A stretch of 64,000 nt of DNA. Source: Uloborus plumipes. Lineage: Eukaryota > Arthropoda > Arachnida > Araneae > Uloboridae. Shown piece by piece: positions 35,601 to 47,900 of the stretch; position 1 is the first letter of the stretch, and every line of letters begins with the position of its first letter. The position numbers and the translations under genes were made by a program. The notes beneath the pieces were generated by a model, which worked only from the letters and a program-made list of their open reading frames with translations, was not told the DNA's origin and searched no databases. The stretch is from the NCBI GenBank assembly GCA_038373865.1, contig JAXGGA010006466.1:1-64000 (forward strand), given 5' to 3'.

Positions 35601-38600
35601 TCTCGCCAACTACGAGTTTGCAGCCCCCGAATATAATGCATTCGGATAGTCTTCCAGAGTTGGTTAAAATTCAAGAAGGAAGCGATTCCACGAACCACGT
35701 TGATCGTGAAATCACGAATGGCAATGGATCTTTTCCTGATATATCTGGTCAGAATAATTCTTGTCAGCTAGGGGACGCCGAAGAGCCAAGTGATGTGAAT
35801 AGTTCTAGTCCTTCAAAAAATGCCAGGCAGAACTTGGACTCTGGTTTCAACGTAAATGGCAATCATAACTTTGATGTAGAAAGTTTGACATTGTCCCACT
35901 TGGAAGCTACTGTTTTGGAAGGGCATGCAGATGTTGTCTACTCAGTTGCTGCTGATGAAGATATCGTGTTGTCTTCTAGGTATGGTGCTGCATTTAAAAT
36001 AAATCTTGTTATTGTAGTTAAACAATAAATTTTTGCTGGAAATTGTGAAACTAAAGAAATTAGAAAGCATATTTTTATTAAAAATGTTTATTCAATGAGA
36101 AAAAATTCACTCTTTTTCTCTTAATACGCAGCATAATATGCAATTATGTACAATAGCTGATTCATTTTGTTAACCTTTTAACTGTCATGCCCGCAATAGT
36201 CTCGGGCACAGCTGGTTTTCGAAAATGTCACGCCCGAGTATTAGTCGGGGTAAATTTTTTTTTTTATTTTGAGTGCATCGTATTTTTATACCCGAATATA
36301 TATCGGGAGATGTTTATTTCGGCTTCATCTCTTTGTCAAACACGGCTGTTTCTCGGGTTTGTACTTGGAAAAGTGTTAAAAATCAAAATAACTTGACAGT
36401 TAAAAGGTTAAATTAATTTTCCAGTTGAATAATAATTAAAATTAGCTGTATATACCCAAATATATTATAATATTTTTTTTTTTTAGATTTAATACATAAT
36501 CATTAACACGCAATAATTCTATTTCAAGGAAATGATCTATTTAAGCTCATATTATTGTTAATAAAAATGTAAAGACATTCTTGTATAATGGAGTTACATA
36601 ATAATTCAATTTAATTTTTTCAATGGTTTTATACTAAGCATGTAACAAATTTCGATTTTCTGTATGCTTGTCCATTTCATCTTATGATGTCCTGGAATCA
36701 AAGTTCTTCCACAGTCCTGCATGTTTTGTTGTAAAGGAATCAAAATTAAAATAACAACCCTTCTAAAGATATGCTGTTTTATATTTTTATGTAAGCAATT
36801 TCTATATAAAAAAAGTTTTTTTTCTCATATCCTTGTTAATTTTACTTTAAATTTGAAAAAATATTGAAAAAGAAACAAATTTTTTCTTTAAATGTTTAAT
36901 GCAGTTGTACAAATAAAATAATTTATGATTTCTTTTGAAATTTTTGATACAAAACATTTGCATATCATCCAAATGTAATGTGATGTAAATATAAGGATTA
37001 CTATTTTGCCGCTTTAATAATGTATTTGGTCACTTTCTTTGCAATATCCTCTTGTTATGTTGCTACACTTAAAGATATACTAATGTTTATTAACACAGAT
37101 TAGGAAGAAAAAAAACTTAATATATTGTTTAACATTTCAGTGGTGATACTACTGTAAAAGTTTGGAATGTTGAAGAGAAAAAGGAAATATGTAGTTTTGC
37201 TGGCCATAGTAACGCAGTGACATCAATTATTCTACTTACTCAGAAGCAATCAGAAAGTTTATGTTCCAAGTTAAATTTACCAGATTCTAGGATCGCAGTG
37301 AGTGCATCGCTGGATTGTCATGTAAAATTATGGTCTGTAAATTTAGGTAAGGCATTATATTTTGTCATGTTTTAAGTTGTACATTTCATTGAATGAATTG
37401 CTTTATATGTGTATTATCTCTGGGCACATCTTATGTTTTTAATGTTTTGATTTCATTTTAGGTCAAGAAGTGCTATCTTTATACACTTTTAATGGTATTA
37501 CTTCAATTGGTTACTTAGAATCTGAGCACTGTGTTGTAGTTGGTACAGGTATGTATGTTTTGTTTTTAGAGAAAGTGTTAAATAATCTTACTTTAATTTT
37601 TGCCTTATTGATGTAATATTTTGTTAATCCAAAATTTATGTCCACTGTTACATTGTTATCTCCAGCTTTTACTTGATTTCCTACAATTTAAAAATTTGTT
37701 ATGTCTTATTTAAGGAACCTTCAATATCATAGATAAGGTTGTGATAAATTCAAAGTTAATTGACTTAGTACTTAATAAAGTCATTTTATGTCAGAAAACT
37801 GATCATGGATAAATTGTAGTCCAGTCTTTTTATTGCTAATTCTGTGTGCTTCATAACTTTAAATACGTTTGATTTACTTATGTATTTAATTAATTGAATG
37901 TGTTATATGATTTGATATATCAGCTGACATCCAATTAAAGTGACATTTATTTTTATTTAGAAGGCGGTAAGCTGGAGGTTTGGAATTTAGTGTCCTCTAA
38001 AGCTATTCACTCTGTCCGTGCCCATGAAGATTCTATATCAGATCTAAAAGTAATTTTTAATTGATTTTTCTACTTTCTGCTAGTATTTTTATCCTAGATA
38101 CCAAGAAAAGCATTTCCTTAATTGTAGATATTGAGTCCCACTAGTGTAGTTTGTATTGGGTGTAGGAGTGGGTGGTAACAATACTGAAAAGTAAAGAAAT
38201 AAATGAGTTTTTTAAAAAAAACTTTGAGCACCCATGAAGAGTGAGCCTAAACCTGTTTCAATTTTGCCACTTTGAGTGGCCAAACCATTATCTGTTTTAA
38301 GTTGGTCCAAAATGTACTTTTAAGCTCATTTTGCGTCGAAGCTGCGCCAAAACTCTTTCAATATCAAACAGGGCGAGGACTCAGTCACCTTTCTCACCTT
38401 TAGTCACCTTTTGAAATTTTGGTCACTTTTTGTCACCTTTTGGAATTTTAGTCACCTTTTTAAACCTTTCTTGAAATGTGTTTTAGAAAAATCCATTTTT
38501 GATTCATAAAATTTTTGAAAAGTATGAATATTCTTTTTCTTACCTGAAAATAAATGGAATTTTGAAAAAAAAAAAAAGCAAAAATCTGTCATTCAACCAT

Positions 38601-41600
38601 TAAAAAAAGTGTTTCAACTGTGGCTCATTCACAAAACAAAACCTTTCAGAAGAAACTGTTTCAAAAGTTTCAAGAGGAAACAAAAAAACAGGTGCACCTG
38701 TTCCAAGGATATTTGGCAGGGTTTTTTTTTTTTTTTTTTGTTTCTTGAAACAAAATTCTGTTGGTGATTTGCATAGAGATGGGGGAAAAACAGGGTCAAA
38801 GTTCTTATCTTTACTGTTATGTTCTTATCTCTTTTCTGCTCTACCCCCACCTTGCCCAAAGAAAAAACTGGCTGCTGATTTCACCCCTTTTCAAATTTAG
38901 TTTCATGTTCTAACAAATGCTTTTTCTATGCCATACCACAAGTCTCTATGACCTTGAAGCATGTGTGTAAGGCATAATTGGAAAAATACCCTTTAATTTG
39001 CAGAAAAAATATAATGCAAAAAAGAAAATATCAGGAAGAAAGAAGTTATTTGGGAAACATCTTTTTTTCTTTTAATTTACAGATATTTTTTTTTCTCATT
39101 TTCAGAAGTGATTTATTACTATGTGCTTTTTACATTTAATATTGCTATGTTTTTTTTACAAATATTGATGGTCTATGTGATATTATTAAGTTTATTTCAA
39201 GTTGTTGTTTTCAAACTTTGGAGATTCTTATTGTTTTTCATAATGTAAAACTTTTTTGTAAACATTATATTTGAAATGCACAATTTTGACTCCTGCTAAG
39301 ATAATTTTATTGTTTAAGATTCACTGATGATCCCGAATAATATATTCAGTTCTGATAGTATCAAATATGTTCACAATGTTAGAGGTAGGTTTAAGGGCAC
39401 CAGTTTTTCAATGTCTTGACCTCTAATGTGTGCTCCCCCTCCACATTACAAATCTGCATTTACACAAATCTGCATACTATTTTTATTACTATTCTTTATA
39501 GCTCTCTCAGTTAAAAAAAATAATGTCAAGTTTCAAAATTTCAATAAAATCGTTGCTAAGCAATCTTGCTAAGTGATAGCTCGCTGTGACATATGAGTTG
39601 ACGAACCATTGCTTTGCCTTCCACGACTGGTAGAAATTCAGAAATGAGCCGCCAACATTGGAAATCGCTTTTTAATGAAATAAATGAATATTTTCTGTTG
39701 GAGATTTCTTTATATTTCGCTCTGCAGAAAATTTTGTAAATATATTTTTTTTTTTTTGTGAATTTTAAAATTCTCTAATGTTTGAGTTAAATTTTTAAAA
39801 CTATTATTGTGTGTCATGCGTAAGGTTTCAATTTTTCTGTATCCTGTAAATATTTTACATATTTTTTAAACTTTTTTTGTAATAACATTAGTTATTATGA
39901 TTTTTTAATAACTTCATTTAAAATTACTTTTTGTAGCTCTCACAGCAAAAATAAATTACTAATGCATTGGAAAGAAATTTTTTATAAGTTTAACATGTAA
40001 TTTTGCTGATGTATGTAAGGATTTGGTAAAATTAAAAAGAAAAAAAAAACATTTTCACAGCACAGTGCTCACAAGACTTAAAATATGATATAAAAGTTTT
40101 TCTCTCTTCAGTATTGGACATGTGCCGCTGTATATTTTCAGAACCCCCCCCCCCCCCCAAGCAAAAGACATTACACTTTTATTCATATGAAATAATATCT
40201 TCAGTTTTATACTTCAATGTTATTTTATTTTCACCTTGTAAGTTATCATTTTGCTTCAATTAAAGTTTCTGATTTTTCAAATTTTATTTTCTCACTCATT
40301 CTGTATTGTCAATACTTTTTAGCGAACATTTATGCTTTGTATTTACAAAGAAACAAGAAAAAGAATGCCGATAATTTTGCAATGAGCTATTAAAAATATG
40401 AAAAAAAAAAAATATGTTCATTAAATACATTGTCATTATCTTTACTTCATAATTTCAGGTGTTAATTTAATTGATTTTAAAGAAAAATCTTTGAACATAA
40501 CATAGAGTTTACACTGAAAGTTTTTTAAAAATATGTCCTAAAACAGTTTATTTTGTTACTTCCAGCCCTATCATATTCATGTTCAGAATCTAAGTCTTTT
40601 AAAATAGTATGTAGAGGCTATTTTGGTGAAAGTCAGAAAAAAGGATAACCGTTTTCTTCTTTTTGAATTCTTAACAAATTACTTTTGGTCACCTTTTAGT
40701 TACTTTTTTGTCACTTTTTAGTCACCTTTGTTTTAAAATTTGTCACCTTTCTCACCTTTTTCTAAGACTATCAGCAGTCCTCGCCCTGTCAAAATTGCGT
40801 TTTTCAGAGTTTTTCCATGGCACTAATACCTTTTTTGACAGTTTAGAGTTCTTCATTAACACCATTTAGTGAATAACAGATTTTTAAAAAGCTTTAATTG
40901 GTAAATTTTCTATTCCTAAAACTAGTTCAATCTTGCTAAAATATTGATATAGAGCTTTGTTGCAGTAAACAAATGATACATTCTCTATTAATATTCTCAC
41001 AATTAGTCTTGTTGATTCATTCAAATAATGTATCGAAATAATGTATACTTTGTTTTTGTCTCAGGTGCAATGTTATCAAATCGAAAAATTTGCAGAAAAA
41101 AGGGTGCTGTGTGCAATCTATTTGCATCCCTAACAGAAAATGAAACTTAACCTTTCAAAGATTTTTTTGTAGTTAAATTTCAAGTAATTAACTTGAAAGT
41201 TAACTGCTTAAATTTCAAAGAGTTAAACCAAAAAATTGCAAAAGAATTACAGTGAACTCTCGATTATCCGCGAGGGTCTCGGAGGAAAAAAATTCTTAGT
41301 TATCTTCATTCTTGTAGAGCAAAAATTTTGTAGTAAGAAATAAACACAATTAACTGATTTTTTTTTTTTTTTTGAAAAAGCACAAATTTAAGTTCTGTTT
41401 TTTCTTAATATTTCTTATCCAAGCATGCGGGGCACTTCATCTAATAAATTATTTTATCTCTACGTTATTGTAAGTACCACTTCTTTACAGATTTTATAAG
41501 TTTGAGAATCTCAAATACAAATAATTTTTTATGGTGTACCTATCGTCACTGTTTGTACATATCATGTTTTTTAAGTGTAATGCAATTTTTTTAAAGCAAA

Positions 41601-42512
41601 ATGCATTTTTTATCTTCTTTACCCCTTATTTTATGCTTTTTCGGATTATCTGCAATTTTCGTTATCCTCAATAACTGCCACCCAATTCCGCGGATAATCG
41701 GGAGTGTACTGTATTTGGTTTAACTACTCAAAAAGTATGTATATTTGTATTTTTATTTTTTTTTAAAAGAAATTCAGAAACTAAATATATCTTTGTCTTT
41801 TTTGAGCAACTATTTTAAATATCATTTAAATTTTATTTAGTATCAAAATTTTTTGAGTATTAATATTTTTTACTCTGCAATTAATTACTTTTGCATTAAA
41901 TTGAAATGTATTTCAGGTAGAAGAACATTACGTGTATTCCACATCAGTCGATGGCACAGTTAAAGTTTGGTTATTTGAAGAGGATGATTTGCAACCTCTG
42001 TATACTAGAAGGCGAAAGGAATTGTGTTCAAACAAAATAGATTTCGCACCTGCACAATGGAAAGCTGTGGCTGCTTTTAACAATATTTTGTACTTGGGAG
42101 ATAATTCTAATAATTTGAAGGTTTTGGACTGGAGTATAGGTTGGTGTTTTCTGTGAAATATTTTGATATCTTTTGAAAAACTAAAAATATATGCTATTGT
42201 TTGCTAAAATGTTCTAGCAATCTTTCCTAAGCTTTTATTCTTGTTTCATTTTCAGGGCACCTTAAAACATACCAGAATCTAATAGATGGTAGTGGGCTTT
42301 GTGAGAGTGTATTAGCTAAAAGCAACATTTTATTAAGCTCATTCTATGATTCAACTTCAGACATAGGAGGAATTAATGGTAATACTTATTTGTATATATG
42401 TGTGATTTTGAATTGTGTGTGCCTTCTGTTAGTTTTGTAAAAGATCAAACTGTTCCAAACTTGCACCTTTTTCTCTTGGTTTCTTGATTTAAAAACTCAA
42501 AAAAAAAAAAAT

Positions 42513-42549
<37 letters not shown>

Positions 42550-44992
42550 TATAAATAAATAAAATAATAATAACAACTAGTAAATTATCTAGAACTGAAT
42601 GAACCTACTTTTCCACGCTGATGCATCTGTATTGATTAATTATACTACATTATTAATGTTTAATATTTTAGGTTTTTGTTAATTTTGTTTTTTGTATAAT
42701 TGATTTTAAAACAAACATTTCTGGTTCTTCATTTTTTGGAAAATATGGTTATTCTAACATTTAAATTGACTGAGTGTATATGGGTAATTATTTCATGATT
42801 AGTCACATTATTTTGGAAAATATAATAACTTTAACAAACACTGTCAAAGCTAGACAAAATTTTGTTTAAAATTACACACGCACACAAATGTTTAATTAAA
42901 TTTTAGTTTCATTTACTTTTCAGAGTTCTCTAAATGTGTTTAAAAGCTATGTATGTGCCAGATTTAAACACTGTAATTATATTGAGCAACATGTTTGTTT
43001 TTCAAGAAAAATGTAGGTTCTTTGTCTCTTCTTCTTCAAAAAAGGCACTTATTCCAGCATGTTATGTTCTTTTCTTATAAAAAACTAGTTGTTACCGTTA
43101 ATCACAGCATCCTTAGATGCTTAAAAGAAATATAAAACCTCATTTTAAATAAATTACCTGTTCTCAATTTAATTTTATTTCTTCTATTTTTCAGTGTGGC
43201 GTATACCAGAACTAAGCTATGTATGCACACTAACTGGAAATGTTCAAGAAATTTGCAGTTTAGCTCTCACCGCAACTGATAAATCTCTTCGCATTGTTAG
43301 TGGAGGCCATCAACTACTTGTGTGGGATTTCGATTTCTCAAGGCCCCCAAAGAAAAAGTAAGTCGGGTTCCCTACCATACTGGCTAGAGTTATGACAATT
43401 TCCGTGTAATTTTTTAATCACCTGTGGCTGCAATTGACGAACTTTTGTATCTTGATTGTTGAAACTATTGGGGATATTCCACAAAAAAGCAGGTATATTG
43501 TCTCTCTTGTTACGGCACTATATTTCACTCTTAACCATGAAATGACCAAATCCCCCTCCCTCGCCAAACTCACATATGAGTGATTTCTAAGGCTATGTTT
43601 TTTCTTTTTTGTTATGTACATTTTTAAATTGAACTTTTTAGCTAGCTATAGCAAGCTATAGAACTCTTGTTTGGAGCAGAATGTCTAATTTTCTGTAGAA
43701 TAGCTCATTATTTCTTTCCTTTTTGAAAATAATACTGAAAAGTAGTTAGTAGGCAAGCAGAGAATATATTGGAAACATTTGCAGCCATAAGTTCAGAGGA
43801 TATACTGCTAGCATTAGGAGTTCTAAAGCTGATGTCCAAAAGTGTACTAAACGTGACTGGTTGACATTTAAAAAATAATAATTTAAAACAAGTTGAAACA
43901 AAATATTTTGCTTAACAAATCACACAAGTAAAGTTCTTTTTCTAGGTTTGCGAATTTTAAACTTTCAGCCCTTATTAATTTGTTTATGCGTGAAATGTAA
44001 ATAAAAATCAGTTGATATTGTCCCACAACTGATGGTGAAATCGCCCGTTATTGCAGGCATCTCAGAAGAAAGTTCTGGAACCAACATGTGCAGTGCATTA
44101 ACTAATGATCTGTATGTATGGTGCTGTAGTCTGTACCAACTAAAAAACTACTGCCTCAACTGATAGCTGTAGCTTGTATTATTCTCAATTGAAAATATAA
44201 ATAAATAAATAAAATAAAGTGAATGAAATCATGTTTCTAGGACATCATTTGTGTCTAATTATTCTGCAAAAATAATCCATGTAAACTAGTGTTGGAATGT
44301 ATAAAAAATGTGTTCTGTTCAGTCTAACTTGCATTAGTGACTTCAATGAATAATTGATAAATTGCTTTTTAAAAATTTTTTATGGTGAATAAATTTTTTG
44401 ATTTTAGTATTTTGGTGCTGTGAAACAAGCATAAGCATACAGAAAAATATTTTTTTTTTTTAATTTTTTTGGTCACAAAAAATGCCTGTTTTTTTTTTTT
44501 CCGTGTGGTTAGCAACTCTGCCTAGTTGTGATATGTGGTATAGTAATAAAAAATTTAAAGTTTAGTATTGTTTAATTTTAGTATTTAAGTTATTTTGAGT
44601 GATTAAATAAAGGAATGAATTATAGAAAAAGCAAATCCTAACAGGTTGTTTTCTTTCGCTAACAAACCCTATCTCGAATTATGTTAAGAAATATTACATG
44701 AATTTATTAAAACAAGGCAAAATTGTAATAAGCCAATGTAACAGCATGATTTTTAATGACAGAAAAAGCCCCTATGCTTTAGCTAAACAAATGAACTGTG
44801 TCTCAAAGTGTTTCTAATGAAATTTTTTCTTACAGCTCAAAAGAAGAAGGATTCTATGTTAGTGAGATAGAAAAGATTGGCACTGAAATCAACGAGAAGC
44901 CATCAAATGTGGATAAATTAGCTTCACCTTCAAAAAGTACTAGTGTCAGTGAAAATCCAGCTAGCAAAACGTCGTGGTGCAATGTAATGTGA
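25232..44992 (+). CDS. WD40-repeat protein with C-terminal CaaX box, ten exons
   Basis: Coding exons: 25232-25263, 30131-30240, 35187-35979, 37141-37346, 37462-37548, 37961-38049, 41917-42139, 42256-42378, 43195-43357, 44836-44992. All introns are GT-AG, every phase joins, and the total is 1983 nt (660 residues plus stop). Residues 1-285 are acidic, S/N/D-rich and probably disordered, with basic patches (ESKRIKLAH; KRLTRSSRKN) that could be nuclear signals. Residues about 286-608 form roughly seven WD40 blades, e.g. LEGHADVVYSVA...TTVKVWNVEE, DCHVKLWSV, GKLEVWNLV and DGTVKVWLFEE. This is a beta-propeller scaffold for protein interactions; no enzyme or F-box motif is seen. The tail is polar and ends SWCNVM, a possible farnesylation site (X = Met). 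I do not recognise the orthologue. The exon 1 assignment is the least certain part. Confidence 0.88.
27166..27446. mobile_element. piggyBac-type MITE, family 1 (copy in WD40 intron 1)
   Basis: TTAA on both sides (27162-27165, 27447-27450). Ends CCTTTTGGATCCGGGC and, inverted, CCTTTAAGAGCCGGGT match each other and the element at 62444-62676. The 4-bp TTAA site and CC-start ends are the piggyBac hallmark. The open frames inside are short and not transposase. Confidence 0.75.
27880..29559. mobile_element. hAT-like element with 5-bp duplication (CTAGC)
   Basis: Ends CAGGGTTCGTACGC and GAGTATGAACCCTG are inverted; the 5-bp CTAGC flanks both sides (27875-27879, 29560-29564). Near both ends the words AAACTCCTTA / CTCCTTACAAACTCC repeat many times, a subterminal array. 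No transposase frame is visible. It lies in intron 1 of the WD40 gene. Confidence 0.7.
28957..29430. repeat. ~240-bp tandem duplication inside the hAT-like element
   Basis: Two units (about 28957-29195 and 29196-29430) share AGAAAGT(A/T)CTAATTTTCAA, a C-rich CCCCTCTCCCTC patch, and ATATTCAAGAAGCAGTAAA. Confidence 0.7.
29565..30130. other. End of WD40 intron 1
   Basis: AT-rich intron sequence with a short AAAT microsatellite near 29600-29625. No gene or defined element seen before the exon 2 acceptor. Confidence 0.4.
31241..31934. mobile_element. CAGGGGTGA-family MITE, copy 1 (6-bp duplication)
   Basis: Ends CAGGGGTGATAGTG and CACAATCACCCCTG are inverted; TTCTAA flanks both sides (31235-31240, 31935-31940). 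The interior begins with repeated CCGGTATTTT words and matches the shorter copy at 34166-34594. Confidence 0.75.
31960..32610. mobile_element. 651-bp near-perfect foldback, Tc1/mariner-type
   Basis: Two 297-bp arms (31960-32256, 32314-32610) are inverted copies with only a few differences; the loop is 57 bp. Ends are CAGGGTGTCC / GGACACCCTG and TA flanks both sides (31958-31959, 32611-32612). No open frame. Near-identity of the arms suggests recent origin or gene conversion. The RNA would form a very long hairpin. Confidence 0.9.
33000..33175. mobile_element. pogo/Tigger-type MITE
   Basis: Ends CAGTCGACGCTCGATATAAC and, inverted, CAGTCGACGCTCGTTATAAC; TA duplicated at 32998-32999 and 33176-33177. 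CAGT-start ends with a CTCG.TATAAC block are typical of Tigger-like (pogo) elements. 176 bp, non-coding. Confidence 0.85.
34166..34594. mobile_element. CAGGGGTGA-family MITE, copy 2 (6-bp duplication)
   Basis: Ends CAGGGGTGATTGTG and CACAATCACCCTTG; TTTAGT lies at 34160-34165 and 34595-34600. It shares the CCGGTATTTT-rich start and the AAAATACCGGAAATAAAAT block with copy 1 and is internally deleted relative to it. Confidence 0.75.
34601..35186. other. End of WD40 intron 2
   Basis: Intron sequence with a C-run near 35090. A 109-codon chance frame (34806-35135) crosses this run and shows no domain. Confidence 0.4.
36174..36407. mobile_element. piggyBac-type MITE, family 2
   Basis: TTAA at 36170-36173 and 36408-36411. 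Ends CCTTTTAACTGTCA and TGACAGTTAAAAGG are perfect 14-bp inverted repeats. Internal words with CTCGGGCA / GCCCGAGTATTAGTCGGG fold further. It lies just after exon 3 in WD40 intron 3. Confidence 0.85.
36412..37140. other. End of WD40 intron 3
   Basis: AT-rich intron; no further element recognised. Confidence 0.4.
38369..40788. mobile_element. hAT-like element with 5-bp duplication (TCAAA)
   Basis: Ends CAGGGCGAGGACT and AGTCCTCGCCCTG are perfect inverted repeats; TCAAA lies at 38364-38368 and 40789-40793. Next to each end the word AGTCACCTTTT / GTCACCTTT repeats many times, much like the subterminal array of the element at 27880. No transposase frame is seen in its 2.4 kb. It is in WD40 intron 6. 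Confidence 0.8.
41250..41711. mobile_element. pogo/Tigger-type MITE
   Basis: Ends CAGTGAACTCTCGATTATCC and, inverted, CAGTACACTCCCGATTATCC; TA flanks both sides (41248-41249, 41712-41713). Interior non-coding. Its right end is 205 bp from the acceptor of exon 7. Confidence 0.8.
42498..42570. repeat. AAAT microsatellite
   Basis: A run of A followed by AAATAAATAAATAAAT and irregular AATAA units, in WD40 intron 8. Confidence 0.85.
43358..44835. other. WD40 intron 9
   Basis: 1.5 kb of intron without a delimited element; contains a short AAAT microsatellite near 44200 and T-runs near 44450-44500. No coding signal. Confidence 0.4.
44836..44992 (+). CDS. Last exon of the WD40 gene, ending in CNVM
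   Basis: Starts after TTTTTTCTTACAG and encodes a 52-residue S/K/E-rich tail outside the propeller, ending SKTSWCNVM and TGA. Cysteine four residues from the end, valine at a2 and methionine at X fit the CaaX prenylation rule; asparagine at a1 is tolerated in known substrates. If modified, the protein would be membrane-tethered, at odds with nuclear use of the basic N-terminal patches. Confidence 0.8.
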
Positions 44993-47900
44993 AGACGATT
45001 TTACTGTTTTATTCCTTTAGATTTTTTTAACTTTTATCCCATGATGTCATGTTAGAGCTAACATTGAAAAGCTTACATACTCATTGATTTTAAAATGGTT
45101 ATATTTTTTCGTCTGGGTTGTTTTAATCACATTATCATTTTTCAGTCAAGAAGAAATTTATTTCTTGTACTCGCAAGATTTTAGCAGTTGAGTTTAAGTG
45201 TGCAGTACAAATCTATAATGCTTCGAGAAAATAGGTAATACAAATCAAGTAGCTGTAGTTTTTAATATTTGAAATTGTTTTGAAATTCTTTTTTTTTTCT
45301 TGCAAGATTTTAGCAGTTAAAAATGAATTTAAGAGTACAGTACAATTCTATAATGCTTCAAATAAAATAAAGGATTCAAAGCAAGCAGCTAAAACTTTTA
45401 ATATTTGACCTTGTTTTAAAAGATTATTTTTCTTTGTTGAGAAAAAGTTTTTGCTTTTAAAGCAAATATTCATTTTGCTGTTTTAAAGTTCTTATGCCAT
45501 ATTTTATTTGTATTCTTCTTCAAATTTTATTTTTTTATATAAAAGACTTTCCCGATAGGCATATAATTGGCCTAATGAAACTGAAATTTTCCATTAAGAA
45601 TGTAAATATGTGTTTGTCAGAATAAAATTTTTGACAAATCATTCTGCATCATATTTCTTTTATTTTTATGCAGTACTTTATGTGTATAAAAGTAGGGTTT
45701 TTTTAAAGAAAAGATAACATATTGTGTTATCTTTAAATGATAAGTCATTGCTCTTAGTGCTAAAAGTTGTGACTTCAAATCATTGCTGGGTATAATATTG
45801 CTAAACGTACAAGTTCTTTTTCTTTTTAAATCCATATATTTTGTTTTTTACTAGAAGAATTTGAGAACAACACAAAGTTTGTTTTTTTCTGTAAAGATAT
45901 AATGAAGGGGACAGGTTGAATTTTGTTGAGTGCATCTAAGTTTATGCTGTTGAAATGCAGGGTACTTTTCCATTTCTGAATTCAAAATTCCAAAAAACTA
46001 ATTGCTATTAGCAAGTAAATAACTTCAATAGGAAATGTTCTTCTTTAAACTCTACACCATTGTAAATGGGATCAATTGCTTATAATCAAAGTTCTTGTTA
46101 AATGTTTGAATCCCTATAGCTGTATTTATTTCTTCAAAAATTAGTTTTTAAAACTTTACAATATTCAGTTTCGTATTGTTGTACTGCTGTTCATGATAGT
46201 TTTTTTTTAATCGCCTATCACTACTTCCTCAGATAGCATACTTTATAAGTTTTTGAAAAATAATTAAATTAAAACAAAGAATGCACAAAACCATACTATG
46301 CTTCACTAACGAGAAAATCTAAATTCCTCTATATGTTTAGAGCTATTTTAGAAATTGCAAGCTCAATCATACAAGAATAATTTTATGCATATGATTTAGT
46401 TTGTGATGTTAGTTTTTGATTTATACTTTGTAAATGTGGCTGAGAATAAAAATTTTAAGAAGGGATATGCAGTAGTACTATACAAAGACCTATAATGAAG
46501 ATGCATTTTATTTCATACATAAGCATCATTATTTGTAAGACTTGGATTTTGAACCCTTTATTGAATTTAATAAAGAATGATTTTTAAGAAAAAGTTTCAA
46601 ATTCATTAATTAAGGAAAATAGCTTAAAAGCTTCATATTTCAAAGGCTTAGAAGACAGGAAATTTATGTTCCTAGAGGTTCTTAAGATTTAAAGCTGAAT
46701 TAGATCATTCCCAAGTTAGATTCAATTGTTTTTAATTTATTAGATCCTTCCTAGAGAAAATCTGGTGGAGGGGGGAGGAAGGGGTTAGTTGTTTTTATTT
46801 TTAGTTTCCCAATCTCTTTCATTGGCTTTCAATATTAAGCTTTCAATTCTAAACTATCTTCAAGATTGACTTTGGTTAGGTTATCAATTTTCATGGATAA
46901 TGCAGTCCAATGTGGTTTTGTTTAAAGAGAAACTGTAGGTTAAAAAATTGAACAGCATTTAACTGCCTTTCTATAACGTGCAATTGGCATGGTAGTGGCA
47001 TAGATTTTTGCATGAAAAATACAAGTTGCAATTGCCAAAATAATGAGTCTGTAACTATGTGGAAACAGTATTATGAAACAGAAATATCACTTTTTTTATC
47101 AGATGAAGTTATCTATAACTCATTGAAGTAATGTAACTCATTTAATCAGTTTTAAAAAGTTAAGTTTTTATAAATCATTTAGTTTAAATCTACTTGCATT
47201 CAAAGAATAGATGGTGATTCAATTTGTTGCACTTGTTTAATGAATTTAAATGATACAGCTTTATTTCTTTCCTGGTGTTATTTGTCCATTGAAATATTTT
47301 GAATGCCAAATGAACATAATGAAAAATAATCCATTAAAATGATAGGCATTTGTGAATAATTAGACTTTTGGCACAAAATAGATTTCTTGAACAGTTTTTT
47401 TCTCTTTGTATGATCTGACATGTATTTACTACATTTGTTGCCATACTGTCCCTGTACTACCATTTTCAATGATGCTAAAGGTAGTCATTCAACTATGTTA
47501 TTTTTTTGAAAGAACACCTAATACTTCTTGTTTTGAAGGGATAACGTTCAATTCCAAAAAACTACGCATGAATGCACATTTGTTGAAGAGGCATTATTTT
47601 TAATCGGAAAATAATTTTAGTTCTTAATATACGTTGTGTGTTCAGTTGGAACTTTTTGTCTTCAATATTAAGCTAGGCTCTTTCAGTGTGGGAATGCAGA
47701 AATTTGAGAAGAAAAAGTGTTGGGAAAGAGATTTCTTTATTTAATTAAACTTTACAAGCATTAAAACCAACTGAATGAAAGCTAGCATGTTTTAACTCAG
47801 ATTTTGAAATTTTAAAGAAAACCTTATAACTGCTGGTCCTAATGCTTCCTTTTTGAAATGTATGAGTCTTGTTTTCTTTTAATTATTTTAACTAATGAGA

